Made by a program: the position numbers and the translations under genes. Of a stretch of DNA of 64,000 nt, positions 26,529-35,389 are shown in pieces. Position 1 is the stretch's first letter, and each line of letters opens with the position of its first letter. The notes below the pieces were generated by a model. It was not told the origin of the DNA. It saw only the letters and a program-made list of their open reading frames with translations, and ran no database searches. Origin of the DNA: Pseudomonas sp. TTU2014-080ASC (GTDB lineage: Bacteria > Pseudomonadota > Gammaproteobacteria > Pseudomonadales > Pseudomonadaceae); the NCBI RefSeq assembly GCF_001446935.1, contig NZ_LKKK01000012.1, forward strand, positions 338,546 to 402,545. Reading direction: 5' to 3'.

Positions 26529-29500
26529 GCTTCATCCTCATCGCTGCCGCTGAGGGCATCCAGCGCAGGGCCGTAAAGTTGTTCGGCTAAGGCTTCGAAG
26601 CGTTCATCCAGCGGGTTGCGGTCGCGGAAGGCCAAAGCGTTCCACGGGTCCTGTCCTTCGCCGCTCATAAATTCATTACCTTCCCACATCACCCGTGCTT
26701 CGCTACGGGCGGCGTCGATGGGCTCTTTTCGACCGGGGTTACGGAATTTGCGGGCAAAGCCGTGGCTGCATTTAGCAAACACCGGCAGCGGCTCGCACAA
26801 CGCCGATTTGTAGGCTTCCAGCCAAGGACGCAGCAGCTCTTGCGGGCTGGCCAGCGGGCCGAGTCGCCATTCGCTTTTTGGTGAGAGCAGGCGGCTGTCG
26901 CGGGTTATTTCCGCCGTAGCTGAGCAGTTAAGGAGGATGTGCCGCAGCCAGAACGGTGCCAGCTCCCAGGCACCGAGATCACGCAGACGGTAGTCGAACA
27001 GACCGCTGGCGCTGACACCATCCAGCCAGCCGTGAATGCGTACGCCCGCCAATTCGATATCCACCAACAATGGTTGCGGTGCGTCTTGTGGGCGCTCATC
27101 AAACAAAGTCGGGGCGAAGGCGCGGATCGGGCCACGAATCTGTCCCCAATAGGCCTGACCCAACTCGCCCACCGGCAGCCAACCGGACGCTGCGGCAACG
27201 GCACGCTCCTGCTGCTCGCTCCAGCCGTTTTCCACCGCCTGCAAGGCCAGTTGGCGCAGGCCGTGCTGGCTGGTCCACTCAACGCTGAACGGCTCGTCTC
27301 CAGCCAACGCCTCTTCACTGTCGGCCAGGCGCAAGCCCAGACGCTGCTCCAAGAGGAAGCGTGCCGGGTGCTTGAAGCAGTGAATCAGTTGGCTTGGCTC
27401 GATGGTCAGCCAGTCTTTGTCCAGCTCAGCCAGTCGGCTGGCGAACGGCGCAGGCGCGGCCACCGGCTCACTCAGTCGCTGAGCAGCGCGGAACCAGGGC
27501 GCGGCAAAACCGGCATGTTGGTCACCGGCGAAATTGGCCGGTGAGAAAGGCTGCAGCGGGTGCAAAACAGTAATCCGCTCACTGGCTTTAAGCGGTTTTC
27601 CATCTGCGTTCAGTTGACCGGTTTGAGCAGTCAGATCAACCACATCCAGCAGTTCGCTGACCAGCACCGACGGCGGCAACTCGGCATTGCTGCGCGGGTC
27701 GCGACCGACATAACTGAGGTACAAACCATGGCGCGCACTGAGCAGGGTTTCCAGCAGCAGGTAACGGTCATCCAGCCGCCGCGCACGGTCACCTCGACGT
27801 GGCTGACGACTGATCAAATCAAACCCGGCAGCCGGGGTGCGGCGCGGCAAGGCACCGTCGTCCAGCCCCAGCAGGCAGACCAACTGAAACGGCAGGCTGC
27901 GCATCGGGATCATGGTGCAGAAGGTCACGGCACCGGTGAGGAAGCCCGACGCCGCACTGCCCTGCTCCAACGCGGCGGTGAGCTGCTGACGGATCAGCGC
28001 CAACTCAACCGGGCGAGTGATGCCGGACGCCGTCGCCTGTTCCTGCAAGGCCGCGCAGGCCTTGGACAACAGCAATAAGGTGTCGCCCGCTTCGCGCTCA
28101 TCGAACAGCAAATCGATCAATTGTTGCAGTGTCTCGGCCCAGTCGCTGAGGCTGCGTGGCCGTTGCAGCTCCTGCGCCAAGCCGGCCAGACGCTCGACAA
28201 AGGCACACAGCCGGCCGAGCAGTTGCGCCCGCGCACCTTCAATGGCATCCAGCGGCCAGCTGTCACCGAGCAGCGGCGCGAATTGGCCAGCCAGTTGCGG
28301 TGGCGCGGCAAAGCCCAGTAGCAGGCGGTCCAGGCCCTGTCGCCACGTGAACGCAGCATCCGCAGGCAAGCCCAGTTGTTCGCGGTGTTTGGCATCGCGC
28401 CCCCAGCGCACCCCAGCGCTGCGCAACCAGTCGCGCAACAGCGGCAGGTCTTCGCTTTCAATTCCGGCACGGCGGGCGATGGAAGGCTGCTCCAGCCAGG
28501 CGATGATTTCTTCAGCGGCGAAGCGGCTATCCGGCAGTGCCAGCAGATTGAGGAAGGCTTCGATCAGCGGAATCTCGGCGCGCATGCTGCGGTCAGCGAG
28601 GCTGAAGGGAATCCTCGGCACGCCTTCGCGGGGCGCAAACACCGCTTCGATATACGGCGCGTAGCGTTCGATATCAGGCGTCAGCACCACCACCTGATCC
28701 GGGGTCAGATTGGGCTCAGCGGCAAAGCGGGCGAGCAACTGATCGTGGAGAATTTCCACTTCCCGCAGCGGCGAATGAGCAACGTGCAGCTCCAACGAGC
28801 GGTCATCTGCGCGCAGTTGCAAACGCTCATCCGGCTGACGGGTGTGCAGGCGCAGGATGTCGTTTTGCAACGCCTTAAGCAGGCTTTCATCGCGCAGGTC
28901 TGCATCCTCGGAGTACAGGCCAATTTCCTGCCCGCCTTCGGCTGACGCAATGCTGAGCAGGCTGTCGAAGAAGTCGCGCCCTTGTTTACCCAGGCTGGCC
29001 AGCAGCGGGTTGCCTACATCCAGATACCATTCTTCCGGGCTGAGATCGGGCTGGCGGGCCAGCTCGCGGATATCGCGGATTTCACCCCAGGCTTCGCGGC
29101 ATGGGTTAAGCGCAAACAGGATGACTTCAGTGTGCCGCGCCAGCCCTTCGAGCACGCGCATGTGGTGCGGCGGCAGCGAACTGATGCCGAATACGGTGAC
29201 ACGCTCGGGCAATCCGGCAATCGGTTGTGGGTCGTACAACCGGGCCAGCAGCTCTTCGAGCAGGCGCGCGCGGTGCGGGTGACCGTCTTTAGTCAGCTCA
29301 CGCCAGAGCAGCGCCTGCCAGACTTCATCGGGGCCCAGATCAAGTAGCTCTCCTCGCTCCCAGGCAGCCAACCAGTCATCACGATAAAGCAGGTATTGGT
29401 CGAAAACGTCAGCGATTTTGACGGCAAGTGACAGGCGTCTGCGCTCGTCGCCGCCGTCCAGATAATGCGCCAGCCGAGGAGCCTGCTCGAGGTGCTCCGG

Positions 29501-29800
29501 CTCACACAGCCAGTCATACAAACGCCAGCTCAGGCTGCTCGGCGAGAAGGCGGATTGCTCCGGCAACTGACCCAGCACCAGCCGCGACAAGTCCCAGACA
29601 AACTTGGCCGGCAGCTGCACGTCCACTTGCATGGCGATGCCCTGAGTGCGCGCCAGCTCCAGGGTCAGCCAACGGCCCATACCCTGGCTGGGCACCACCA
29701 CCAGCGCCGGTGCAAACGGGTCACTCATCGGCGTGGCCAGTAGCTTCGTGGCCAGTTCGCCTAATGATTCCAAATCGGACGCGTGAAAGAGGCTGAGCAT
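26525..29800 (-). CDS. recC: Exodeoxyribonuclease V gamma subunit, RecC
   Basis: A 1091-residue protein that holds the complex together and, in E. coli, reads the Chi sequence. The N-terminal part (MLSLFHASDLESL, VVVPSQGMGRWLTLELA) and FCTMIPMRSLPFQLVCLLGLDDGALPR are family features. RecC has a helicase-like fold that has lost ATPase motifs, as expected here. It is the first gene of recC-recB-recD. It begins 131 bp from the divergent ANR-box gene. Confidence 0.95.
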   Translation of the reverse strand: MLSLFHASDLESLGELATKLLATPMSDPFAPALVVVPSQGMGRWLTLELARTQGIAMQVDVQLPAKFVWDLSRLVLGQLPEQSAFSPSSLSWRLYDWLCEPEHLEQAPRLAHYLDGGDERRRLSLAVKIADVFDQYLLYRDDWLAAWERGELLDLGPDEVWQALLWRELTKDGHPHRARLLEELLARLYDPQPIAGLPERVTVFGISSLPPHHMRVLEGLARHTEVILFALNPCREAWGEIRDIRELARQPDLSPEEWYLDVGNPLLASLGKQGRDFFDSLLSIASAEGGQEIGLYSEDADLRDESLLKALQNDILRLHTRQPDERLQLRADDRSLELHVAHSPLREVEILHDQLLARFAAEPNLTPDQVVVLTPDIERYAPYIEAVFAPREGVPRIPFSLADRSMRAEIPLIEAFLNLLALPDSRFAAEEIIAWLEQPSIARRAGIESEDLPLLRDWLRSAGVRWGRDAKHREQLGLPADAAFTWRQGLDRLLLGFAAPPQLAGQFAPLLGDSWPLDAIEGARAQLLGRLCAFVERLAGLAQELQRPRSLSDWAETLQQLIDLLFDEREAGDTLLLLSKACAALQEQATASGITRPVELALIRQQLTAALEQGSAASGFLTGAVTFCTMIPMRSLPFQLVCLLGLDDGALPRRTPAAGFDLISRQPRRGDRARRLDDRYLLLETLLSARHGLYLSYVGRDPRSNAELPPSVLVSELLDVVDLTAQTGQLNADGKPLKASERITVLHPLQPFSPANFAGDQHAGFAAPWFRAAQRLSEPVAAPAPFASRLAELDKDWLTIEPSQLIHCFKHPARFLLEQRLGLRLADSEEALAGDEPFSVEWTSQHGLRQLALQAVENGWSEQQERAVAAASGWLPVGELGQAYWGQIRGPIRAFAPTLFDERPQDAPQPLLVDIELAGVRIHGWLDGVSASGLFDYRLRDLGAWELAPFWLRHILLNCSATAEITRDSRLLSPKSEWRLGPLASPQELLRPWLEAYKSALCEPLPVFAKCSHGFARKFRNPGRKEPIDAARSEARVMWEGNEFMSGEGQDPWNALAFRDRNPLDERFEALAEQLYGPALDALSGSDEDEA

Positions 29801-29880
29801 GGAGTATCCGTGTCGTTGTCAGGGCGCTAGGTTAGCAGGTCAAAAATGACCGGGGATGTACTTTGGTGTCATTTAAAAGT

Positions 29881-29894
29881 TTGACTCAGATCAA
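29881..29894 (+). promoter_or_regulatory. ANR/FNR-type box
   Basis: TTGAC-TCAG-ATCAA differs from the consensus TTGAT-N4-ATCAA at one position. It lies 37 bp before the ATG at 29932. If transcription starts near 29927-29929 the box is centred near -41, the class II activation position. This implies induction under low oxygen. No experimental support is at hand. Confidence 0.6.
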
Positions 29895-29931
29895 TATCGT
29901 AAGTGACCTTTAATTCTAAATTGCCATCACT

Positions 29932-30237
29932 ATGTCCATTGCTAAAACCACCCCACGTATTATCTGTTCAGACCCGCATATGGCTGCTCAGTTGTGTCAG
30001 TGGTTAGACACCCGCGATGCTCACTGCGAAGTCATCAATTGTGCTCAGGATTGCAGCCAGGCCCCACTGTGCCAATGGCTTGATCCATCCCCTGTGGGCC
30101 CAAACGGACAGATCCATTCTGCACTCCAGGATGCCGTCAGCACACTGGAGCGTACCCGCCATTCATTCAAATCCCGTGAACTTGCCGATTTAAGAAAACG
30201 TCTGGAACGCCTCCTGGAGGAATTGTCAGACAATTAG
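29932..30237 (+). CDS. Small protein of unknown function behind an ANR-type box
   Basis: A 101-residue soluble protein that I do not recognise. The N-terminal half has four cysteines (IICSDPH, LCQW, DAHCEV and CAQDCSQAPLCQW give six in all) and two copies of LCQWLD, at residues 21-26 and about 46-51, so it may be an internal duplication or a metal or redox site. The C-terminal 35 residues (SFKSRELADLRKRLERLLEELSDN) form an amphipathic, coiled-coil-like helix. No signal peptide is seen. The ATG at 29932 has no clear Shine-Dalgarno. It is divergent from recC and followed by the structured RNA at 30241. Confidence 0.65.
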   Translation: MSIAKTTPRIICSDPHMAAQLCQWLDTRDAHCEVINCAQDCSQAPLCQWLDPSPVGPNGQIHSALQDAVSTLERTRHSFKSRELADLRKRLERLLEELSDN

Positions 30238-30240
30238 TAA

Positions 30241-30369
30241 TGAGGTAGAACTAGCGCTTAGTAGGTTCCGCTAGGGTGGAAGCCGGCTTTGCCGGGCAGG
30301 ATTTCAGGCCTGCAAGACAAGGCGCCGAGACAGCATGTTCATTGAACACGCAGTCTCGGCGCTTTTTTT
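30241..30369 (+). ncRNA. Candidate structured RNA (sRNA or 5'-UTR attenuator) with four hairpins
   Basis: Successive hairpins are visible: CTAGCG (30251-30256) with CGCTAG (30269-30274); CCGGC-TTT-GCCGG (30283-30295); GCAGG (30296-30300) with CCTGC (30309-30313); and a terminator-type hairpin, GCGCCGAGA (30322-30330) with TCTCGGCGC (30354-30362), then seven T. Only 34 bases separate the T-run from the ATG of the GGDEF-EAL gene, too few for a normal separate promoter and leader. The RNA could be an attenuator for that gene, an independent sRNA, or the 3' UTR of the upstream gene. I match it to no riboswitch class that I know. Confidence 0.55.
30322..30369 (+). terminator. Strong Rho-independent terminator, possibly conditional
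   Basis: The outer stem GCGCCGAGA/TCTCGGCGC (9 bp) encloses an inner stem TGTTC-ATT-GAACA. TTTTTTT follows at 30363-30369. It ends the transcript of the 101-residue gene or of the candidate RNA just before the GGDEF-EAL gene. Confidence 0.85.
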
Positions 30370-30403
30370 GTGCCCATAAAAATAATTGCAGTAGGTGAAT
30401 AAA

Positions 30404-32692
30404 ATGGGTTCAGCACAAGCACTTGAAGAGTTGATGCGGCGCATGGGTCTCACCCACAAGGAGATCCATAACCGGAGCCAACTGCTCGATTGGCAACCTT
30501 CCGATGCCATCCGCCTCAACGAGCATGCTGAAGCCATGAGCCCGGCCCAAGCTGTTTTCACTGACCGTCTGTATGACCACCTGCGTAGATTTCCCGGCCC
30601 AGCCACGCTGATTGGTGACGATGCCACCCTACTGCGCCTGTCTCACAGCCAGCTGGAGTACTACCAACGGTTGTGGCACGGCCCATACGACGAAGAGTAT
30701 GTCTCCTCACGTCTGCGCATCGGCCTGGTGCACCAACTCGCCGGTATTGAATTGAAGTGGTACCTGGCAGCCTATCGCCTGTATCTCGATGAGATGCTCA
30801 AAAACCTGTTTACCGACCACCCCAATCAGGCGCTGTTTGCCAGCCTACTGAAGATCGTCTTCTTCGACATGACCTTGGCCATCGACACTTACGGTGCCGC
30901 ACAACGCAAAGCCCTCGAGGACAGCGAGGCACGCTTTGCCCGTGCCCTGCGCGGTTCAAATGATGGCATCTGGGACTGGCACCTGGAACACGATCGCCTG
31001 TATGTATCGGACCGCTGGGCGAGCATGCTCGATCTCAGCCGCGACAGTATTGGTGAGACCAGTGTCAGTTGGTTCAGCCGCGTGCACCCGGACGACTTCC
31101 CCGGTCTGCGTCAGGCTATCGACTCTCACCTCAATGGCAGCAGCCCGCTGATCCACCATGAGCACCGCATCCGCCGTGCCAACGGTGAATACCTGTGGGT
31201 GCAGGTTCGCGGCGTTGCCGAAACCGACGCATCTGGCCATCAGCGTATTACCGGCTCGCAAAGCGACATCAGCGCCCGTAAAGCGGTGGAGCAGCAGCTG
31301 CGGCATGCCGCTCGCCATGACCCGCTGACAGGCCTGGGCAACCGCCTGCGGCTTGATGAGCTACTGCCACAAACCATCTACCAACTCGGTAAAAGCGGGG
31401 CTCGCGAAGCGGCGCTGCTGTTTATTGATCTGGACCGTTTCAAGCTGATCAACGACAGCCTCGGGCATGCGTGCGGCGATCAGGTGCTTATTGAGGTCAG
31501 TCGCAGACTCAGCCCATGCCTGCGCGCGGGGGACCACCTGTGCCGGTTTGGCGGTGACGAATTTGTCGTGCTGCTCACCGATTTAGCCCGCGCTGAAGAT
31601 GCCGAATATGTCGCCCAGCGCATGCTCGATAGTCTGCATCACCCGATCCACATTGGTGATCAGGTACTGGTGGTATCCGCCAGCATCGGTATTGCCGCCC
31701 TCAAAGCCACTGCTGCCTCACAGGATGCGCTGCAAGCAGCCGATCTGGCCCTGTATCGCGCCAAACAATCGGGCAAGGCGCAGTTCGCCCGCTTCAGCGA
31801 AGATTTGCAGGTTAATGCGCACTATCAGCTGGAGCTTGAGAGTGCCCTCAGCCAGGCGCTGGAGCGCAACGAATTCGAACTGCACTACCAGCCCATCTGC
31901 CGTATCGAGCAGGGCGGTATGCGCCTGACCGGCGTGGAAGCGCTACTGCGCTGGCGGCGTGGCGACACCTTGGTTCCGCCGCTGGATTTCATCAGTTCGC
32001 TGGAGGAGTCCGGAGAGATCGTTCGGGTCGGCGACTGGGTCCTGGAGCAGGCCTGTCGCCAAGTCCGCAGCTGGCAGTTGGAAGGCCACGAACACATGCA
32101 TTGCGCGGTCAACCTGTCCAGCCGCCAGCTGCGTCAGGAAGACTTTGTCGGACGGCTGACGGAGATTCTGGTCAGCACCGCGCTGCCACCGTCCAGTCTG
32201 ATTCTGGAGATTACCGAGAGCCAGTTGCTGGAAGACAGCACGGCAACGCTCATCACCCTCAGGGCGCTGGCCAATCTGGGTGTGCGCCTGGCGTTGGACG
32301 ATTTTGGTACCGGTTATTCGTCACTCGGGTATCTGAAACGCTTCCCCCTGCACATCCTCAAAGTCGACAAGAGTTTTATCGGAGGTGCCCCTATTGATGC
32401 CGAACTGACCGCCATCAGTCGCGCCATCATCGGTCTGGGCCAGAGTCTTGGCCTGCAAGTTGTGGCTGAAGGGGTTGAGCGGGCGGAACACATCGACTTC
32501 CTGCGCACGCAGGGATGTCAGATGGCTCAGGGTTACTGGTTCAGTAAGCCCTGTGCAGCAAGTGACCTACAAGAGCTTTTGGAGCACGTGAGCGTTGATG
32601 GCTACATGGAAGGCCTGCTCACGGAAGAAAACAAGCCGACAGCCGCAGAGCAAACGCATAATGAAAAACAATCTCCCGGTCAGCCAGCATGA
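30404..32692 (+). CDS. Globin-coupled sensor diguanylate cyclase / phosphodiesterase (GGDEF-EAL)
   Basis: A 762-residue signalling protein. Residues 1-165 form a protoglobin-type sensor with H110 in [20 protein letters not shown] as probable heme ligand. A PAS domain follows (about 180-290). The GGDEF domain has intact GGDEF at 383-387 and an RxxD inhibitory site (RAGD) before it. The EAL domain has E512-A-L and the expected [17 protein letters not shown] and VAEGVE motifs. It should make and/or break cyclic di-GMP in response to oxygen. The ATG at 30404 has AGGTG upstream; a GTG at 30395 is possible. The 3' end overlaps the chemoreceptor gene. Confidence 0.92.
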   Translation: MGSAQALEELMRRMGLTHKEIHNRSQLLDWQPSDAIRLNEHAEAMSPAQAVFTDRLYDHLRRFPGPATLIGDDATLLRLSHSQLEYYQRLWHGPYDEEYVSSRLRIGLVHQLAGIELKWYLAAYRLYLDEMLKNLFTDHPNQALFASLLKIVFFDMTLAIDTYGAAQRKALEDSEARFARALRGSNDGIWDWHLEHDRLYVSDRWASMLDLSRDSIGETSVSWFSRVHPDDFPGLRQAIDSHLNGSSPLIHHEHRIRRANGEYLWVQVRGVAETDASGHQRITGSQSDISARKAVEQQLRHAARHDPLTGLGNRLRLDELLPQTIYQLGKSGAREAALLFIDLDRFKLINDSLGHACGDQVLIEVSRRLSPCLRAGDHLCRFGGDEFVVLLTDLARAEDAEYVAQRMLDSLHHPIHIGDQVLVVSASIGIAALKATAASQDALQAADLALYRAKQSGKAQFARFSEDLQVNAHYQLELESALSQALERNEFELHYQPICRIEQGGMRLTGVEALLRWRRGDTLVPPLDFISSLEESGEIVRVGDWVLEQACRQVRSWQLEGHEHMHCAVNLSSRQLRQEDFVGRLTEILVSTALPPSSLILEITESQLLEDSTATLITLRALANLGVRLALDDFGTGYSSLGYLKRFPLHILKVDKSFIGGAPIDAELTAISRAIIGLGQSLGLQVVAEGVERAEHIDFLRTQGCQMAQGYWFSKPCAASDLQELLEHVSVDGYMEGLLTEENKPTAAEQTHNEKQSPGQPA

Positions 32693-34250
32693 AATAACCG
32701 TTCCCGAACACGCCAACATCCTCTCCACCACAGACCTCAAAGGCTCGGTGACATACGCCAATGAGGACTTCATCAGCATCAGCGGCTTCACGCTGTCTGA
32801 GCTGGTTGGGCACAACCACAATATGGTGCGTCACCCGGACATGCCGCCGTCGGCGTTCAAGCACATGTGGAGCACCCTCAAGGACAATCGCTCATGGATG
32901 GGGCTGGTCAAAAACCGCTGCAAAAACGGCGATCACTATTGGGTCAGCGCCTACGTCACCCCGGTCATTCACGACGGCCAGACGGTCGAATATCAGTCCG
33001 TCCGCAGCCGCACCACGCCTGAGCGCATCGCCCGCGCAGAATGGCTCTACTCACAACTTCGGGAAGGCCGCACACCCTGGCAAATTTGCCCGGCCAAATT
33101 CAGCCTGGCTCTGCGTCTGAGCGCGCTGGTCAGCGTGCCGGTGATGATCTGCGCAGGCCTTCTGGGTGCAACCGGCAACTTATCCTGGCCCGCAGCACTG
33201 CTCGCTGGAGCTGGCCTCAGCGGTCTGCTCAGCGGCGGCATGCACCTGATGTTGCGCCCGTTGAGCAAGCTCGCTGAGAAAGCCCGTGAAATCGGCCACA
33301 ACCCGCTCAGTCAGTGGATCTATACAGGGCGCAATGACGAGATCGGGCAAATCGCCTTCAGCCTCAGCAGCCTGCAATCCGAGTCAGCAGCTGTGGTCGG
33401 GCGACTGGCTGAATCGGCCCGCGAACTGAGCCAGGAGGCCAGTGAGCTCGCGTCGGCAGTCGATTGCAGCAACCAGGCCAGCCTGCAGCAGCAAAGCGAA
33501 GCGGAGCAGGTCGCCAGCGCCATCGGGCAGATGGCCAACAGCGTGCAGGAGGTGGCCCGTCATGCTCAACTCAGTGCCACCGCAGCCGGTGAAGCTGACA
33601 TGGAGACCGGCAACGGTCTGCAATTGGTGGAGCAAACCCGCCAGCGCATTCACTCACTGGCTGACGAAGTCGCCCTGAGCCATGAGGTGGTGCATCAGTT
33701 GGAACTGCACAGCCAGGATATCTATCAGGTCCTCGATGTTATCCAGAGCATTGCTGAGCAAACCAACTTGCTTGCACTGAACGCAGCGATCGAAGCCGCC
33801 CGCGCCGGTGATGCCGGTCGTGGCTTTGCCGTAGTCGCGGATGAAGTGCGCGGGCTGGCCATGCGTACCCAACAATCCACCTCACAGATTCACGAGATTA
33901 TCCGCGTGCTGCAACAGAACACGGATCAGGCAGTTTCCACCATGCAACGCAGCCAGAGCCAAGCACACGCCAGCGTCGAGCAGGCCATACAGGCGGCCGA
34001 AGCGCTCAACGGCATCAATCAGCGAGTGAACCAGATCAGCGATATGAGCATTCAGATTGCTGCAGCGGTGGAAGAGCAAAGCGCAGTCGGCGATACCATC
34101 CAGAACAACCTATGCGCCATCCGCGCGGCCAACCTCAGTAGTGTTGCTGCCAGTAACCAGAGCCGCACCAGCGCTCAGCATCTGGCCAGTCTGGCTGAGC
34201 GCCTGGAGCTGCTGGTGGAGCAGTTTAAGGGCCGCCGCGACGTCAGCTGA
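32661..34250 (+). CDS. Aer-like aerotaxis chemoreceptor (PAS and methyl-accepting domain)
   Basis: A 529-residue chemoreceptor from the ATG at 32661, which lies 32 bp inside the upstream gene. The N-terminal PAS domain ([23 protein letters not shown], then KNGDHYWV) matches the FAD-binding PAS of Aer, which senses redox state or oxygen. Two hydrophobic segments at about residues 150-195 anchor it in the membrane, without a large periplasmic domain. HAMP and the signalling tip ([31 protein letters not shown]) follow. It would talk to CheA/CheW. Its pairing with an oxygen-sensing GGDEF-EAL gene suggests joint control of motility. Confidence 0.92.
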   Translation: MKNNLPVSQHEITVPEHANILSTTDLKGSVTYANEDFISISGFTLSELVGHNHNMVRHPDMPPSAFKHMWSTLKDNRSWMGLVKNRCKNGDHYWVSAYVTPVIHDGQTVEYQSVRSRTTPERIARAEWLYSQLREGRTPWQICPAKFSLALRLSALVSVPVMICAGLLGATGNLSWPAALLAGAGLSGLLSGGMHLMLRPLSKLAEKAREIGHNPLSQWIYTGRNDEIGQIAFSLSSLQSESAAVVGRLAESARELSQEASELASAVDCSNQASLQQQSEAEQVASAIGQMANSVQEVARHAQLSATAAGEADMETGNGLQLVEQTRQRIHSLADEVALSHEVVHQLELHSQDIYQVLDVIQSIAEQTNLLALNAAIEAARAGDAGRGFAVVADEVRGLAMRTQQSTSQIHEIIRVLQQNTDQAVSTMQRSQSQAHASVEQAIQAAEALNGINQRVNQISDMSIQIAAAVEEQSAVGDTIQNNLCAIRAANLSSVAASNQSRTSAQHLASLAERLELLVEQFKGRRDVS

Positions 34251-34256
34251 GCCACC

Positions 34257-35240
34257 TCAGAACTCTGGCAACCAGCCGCGCTCGCGGTAATAACGCAGCG
34301 CCCCTTCATGCAAGCGGGAGGGATCACCAGTCAGGCGCATGGCCACCTCATCCAGCCCGGCCAGCGCAGGATGGGCGTGCTGCAAGCGCGGCAAATCCTC
34401 AAAAACCGTCCTGACCAACTCATACACGGTATCGGCCGGGGTTTGCCGGGTGCTCGCCACCAGTGCCCGCACGCCAATCGATGGCGTAGCTTTCGGGCTA
34501 CCCCGGTACAGACCGCCAGGCACCTCCGCCTGCGTGTAGTAGGGTTTGCTGCTGAGCAAGCGTTCCACCGCACGCCCCGATACGGCCACCAGGCGTGCAT
34601 CGATCACACTGCTGGCTTCCTCCAGCGCAGCATTTGGATGGCCGACGAAGTAGGTCATCGCATCAATATTGCCATCGCCCAGCGCGGGTGCCTGTTCGGC
34701 GGCATCCAGCTCGGCGGCCATGGCAAACACTCCATGCGTCCAGCCCCAGGCCTGGAGCAAATCCTCCAACGCATCACGCTGGCCAGAACCGGGATTGCCG
34801 ACGTTCAGGCGCATGCCGCGCAGGTCATTAAAGTGTACGACTCCGGCGTCACGACGCGCCAAAATGCTGAACACCTCATGGTGCAAGGCAAACAACACAC
34901 GCAAATCGTCTGTGCGCGCTGCTTCTGTAAACGGAGGCAGGCGGTTGAGGGCTTTGTGCAGATGGCTGGACTGGATCAACGCGATTTGCGCCTGGCCGTT
35001 TAGCAGCGCGCGCACATTGGCAACACCACCACTGCTGCCTAGCGCCTGACAGGTCAGGCTGTGATCCGCCTGAGTGCGCGCAAGTAGGCGGCACATGGCT
35101 TGCCCGGCAGCGTAGTAAACGCCGGTCTCGCCCCCCGTAAGCACGGTTATGTGCTGCATGGAACGCTCTGCAAAAACCGGCACGGCTACTACAGATGCGA
35201 CACACAACGCGCACAAGCAGCTCAGGAATTTGCCTGTCAC
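34257..35240 (-). CDS. TAXI-family solute receptor
   Basis: A 327-residue periplasmic protein. The signal peptide (residues 1-24, ending VFA) is followed by HITVLTGGETGVYYAAGQAMCRLL, the standard TAXI opening, then CQALGSSGGVANVRALLNGQAQIAL and LRGMRLNVGNPGSGQRDALEDLL. TAXI receptors bind small acids such as glutamate and normally serve fused TRAP permeases. No permease is next to it, so it is an orphan here. It converges with the chemoreceptor gene (6-bp gap) and is divergent from an AraC-type regulator. Confidence 0.88.
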   Translation of the reverse strand: MTGKFLSCLCALCVASVVAVPVFAERSMQHITVLTGGETGVYYAAGQAMCRLLARTQADHSLTCQALGSSGGVANVRALLNGQAQIALIQSSHLHKALNRLPPFTEAARTDDLRVLFALHHEVFSILARRDAGVVHFNDLRGMRLNVGNPGSGQRDALEDLLQAWGWTHGVFAMAAELDAAEQAPALGDGNIDAMTYFVGHPNAALEEASSVIDARLVAVSGRAVERLLSSKPYYTQAEVPGGLYRGSPKATPSIGVRALVASTRQTPADTVYELVRTVFEDLPRLQHAHPALAGLDEVAMRLTGDPSRLHEGALRYYRERGWLPEF

Positions 35241-35347
35241 TGCCTAATTCCTCTTAGTGAGATAAATGGGGGCAGACGCCCAAACTACAGGACATTGACC
35301 GCCGACTTCCAGCAGCAAAATGGAACTCAAATGCAGCTTTGCATATC

Positions 35348-35363
35348 GTGACGCTACCGTCAC
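35348..35363. promoter_or_regulatory. Inverted repeat between TAXI and AraC-type genes, candidate operator
   Basis: GTGACG-CTAC-CGTCAC is a perfect 6-bp inverted repeat 27 bp before the ATG of the AraC-type regulator. It could be an operator for that or another regulator. The sequence also contains TGACG/CGTCA half-sites. Confidence 0.4.
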
Positions 35364-35389
35364 ACGTCAGCTTTGGGCAGAATCAGCCC

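Noticed and set aside
30241..30369. Known cyclic di-GMP-I riboswitch before the GGDEF-EAL gene
   Set aside because: The conserved GEMM core bases (such as CACAGGGCAAACC and GGGACGCAAAGCC) are absent, so I describe it only as a candidate structured RNA.
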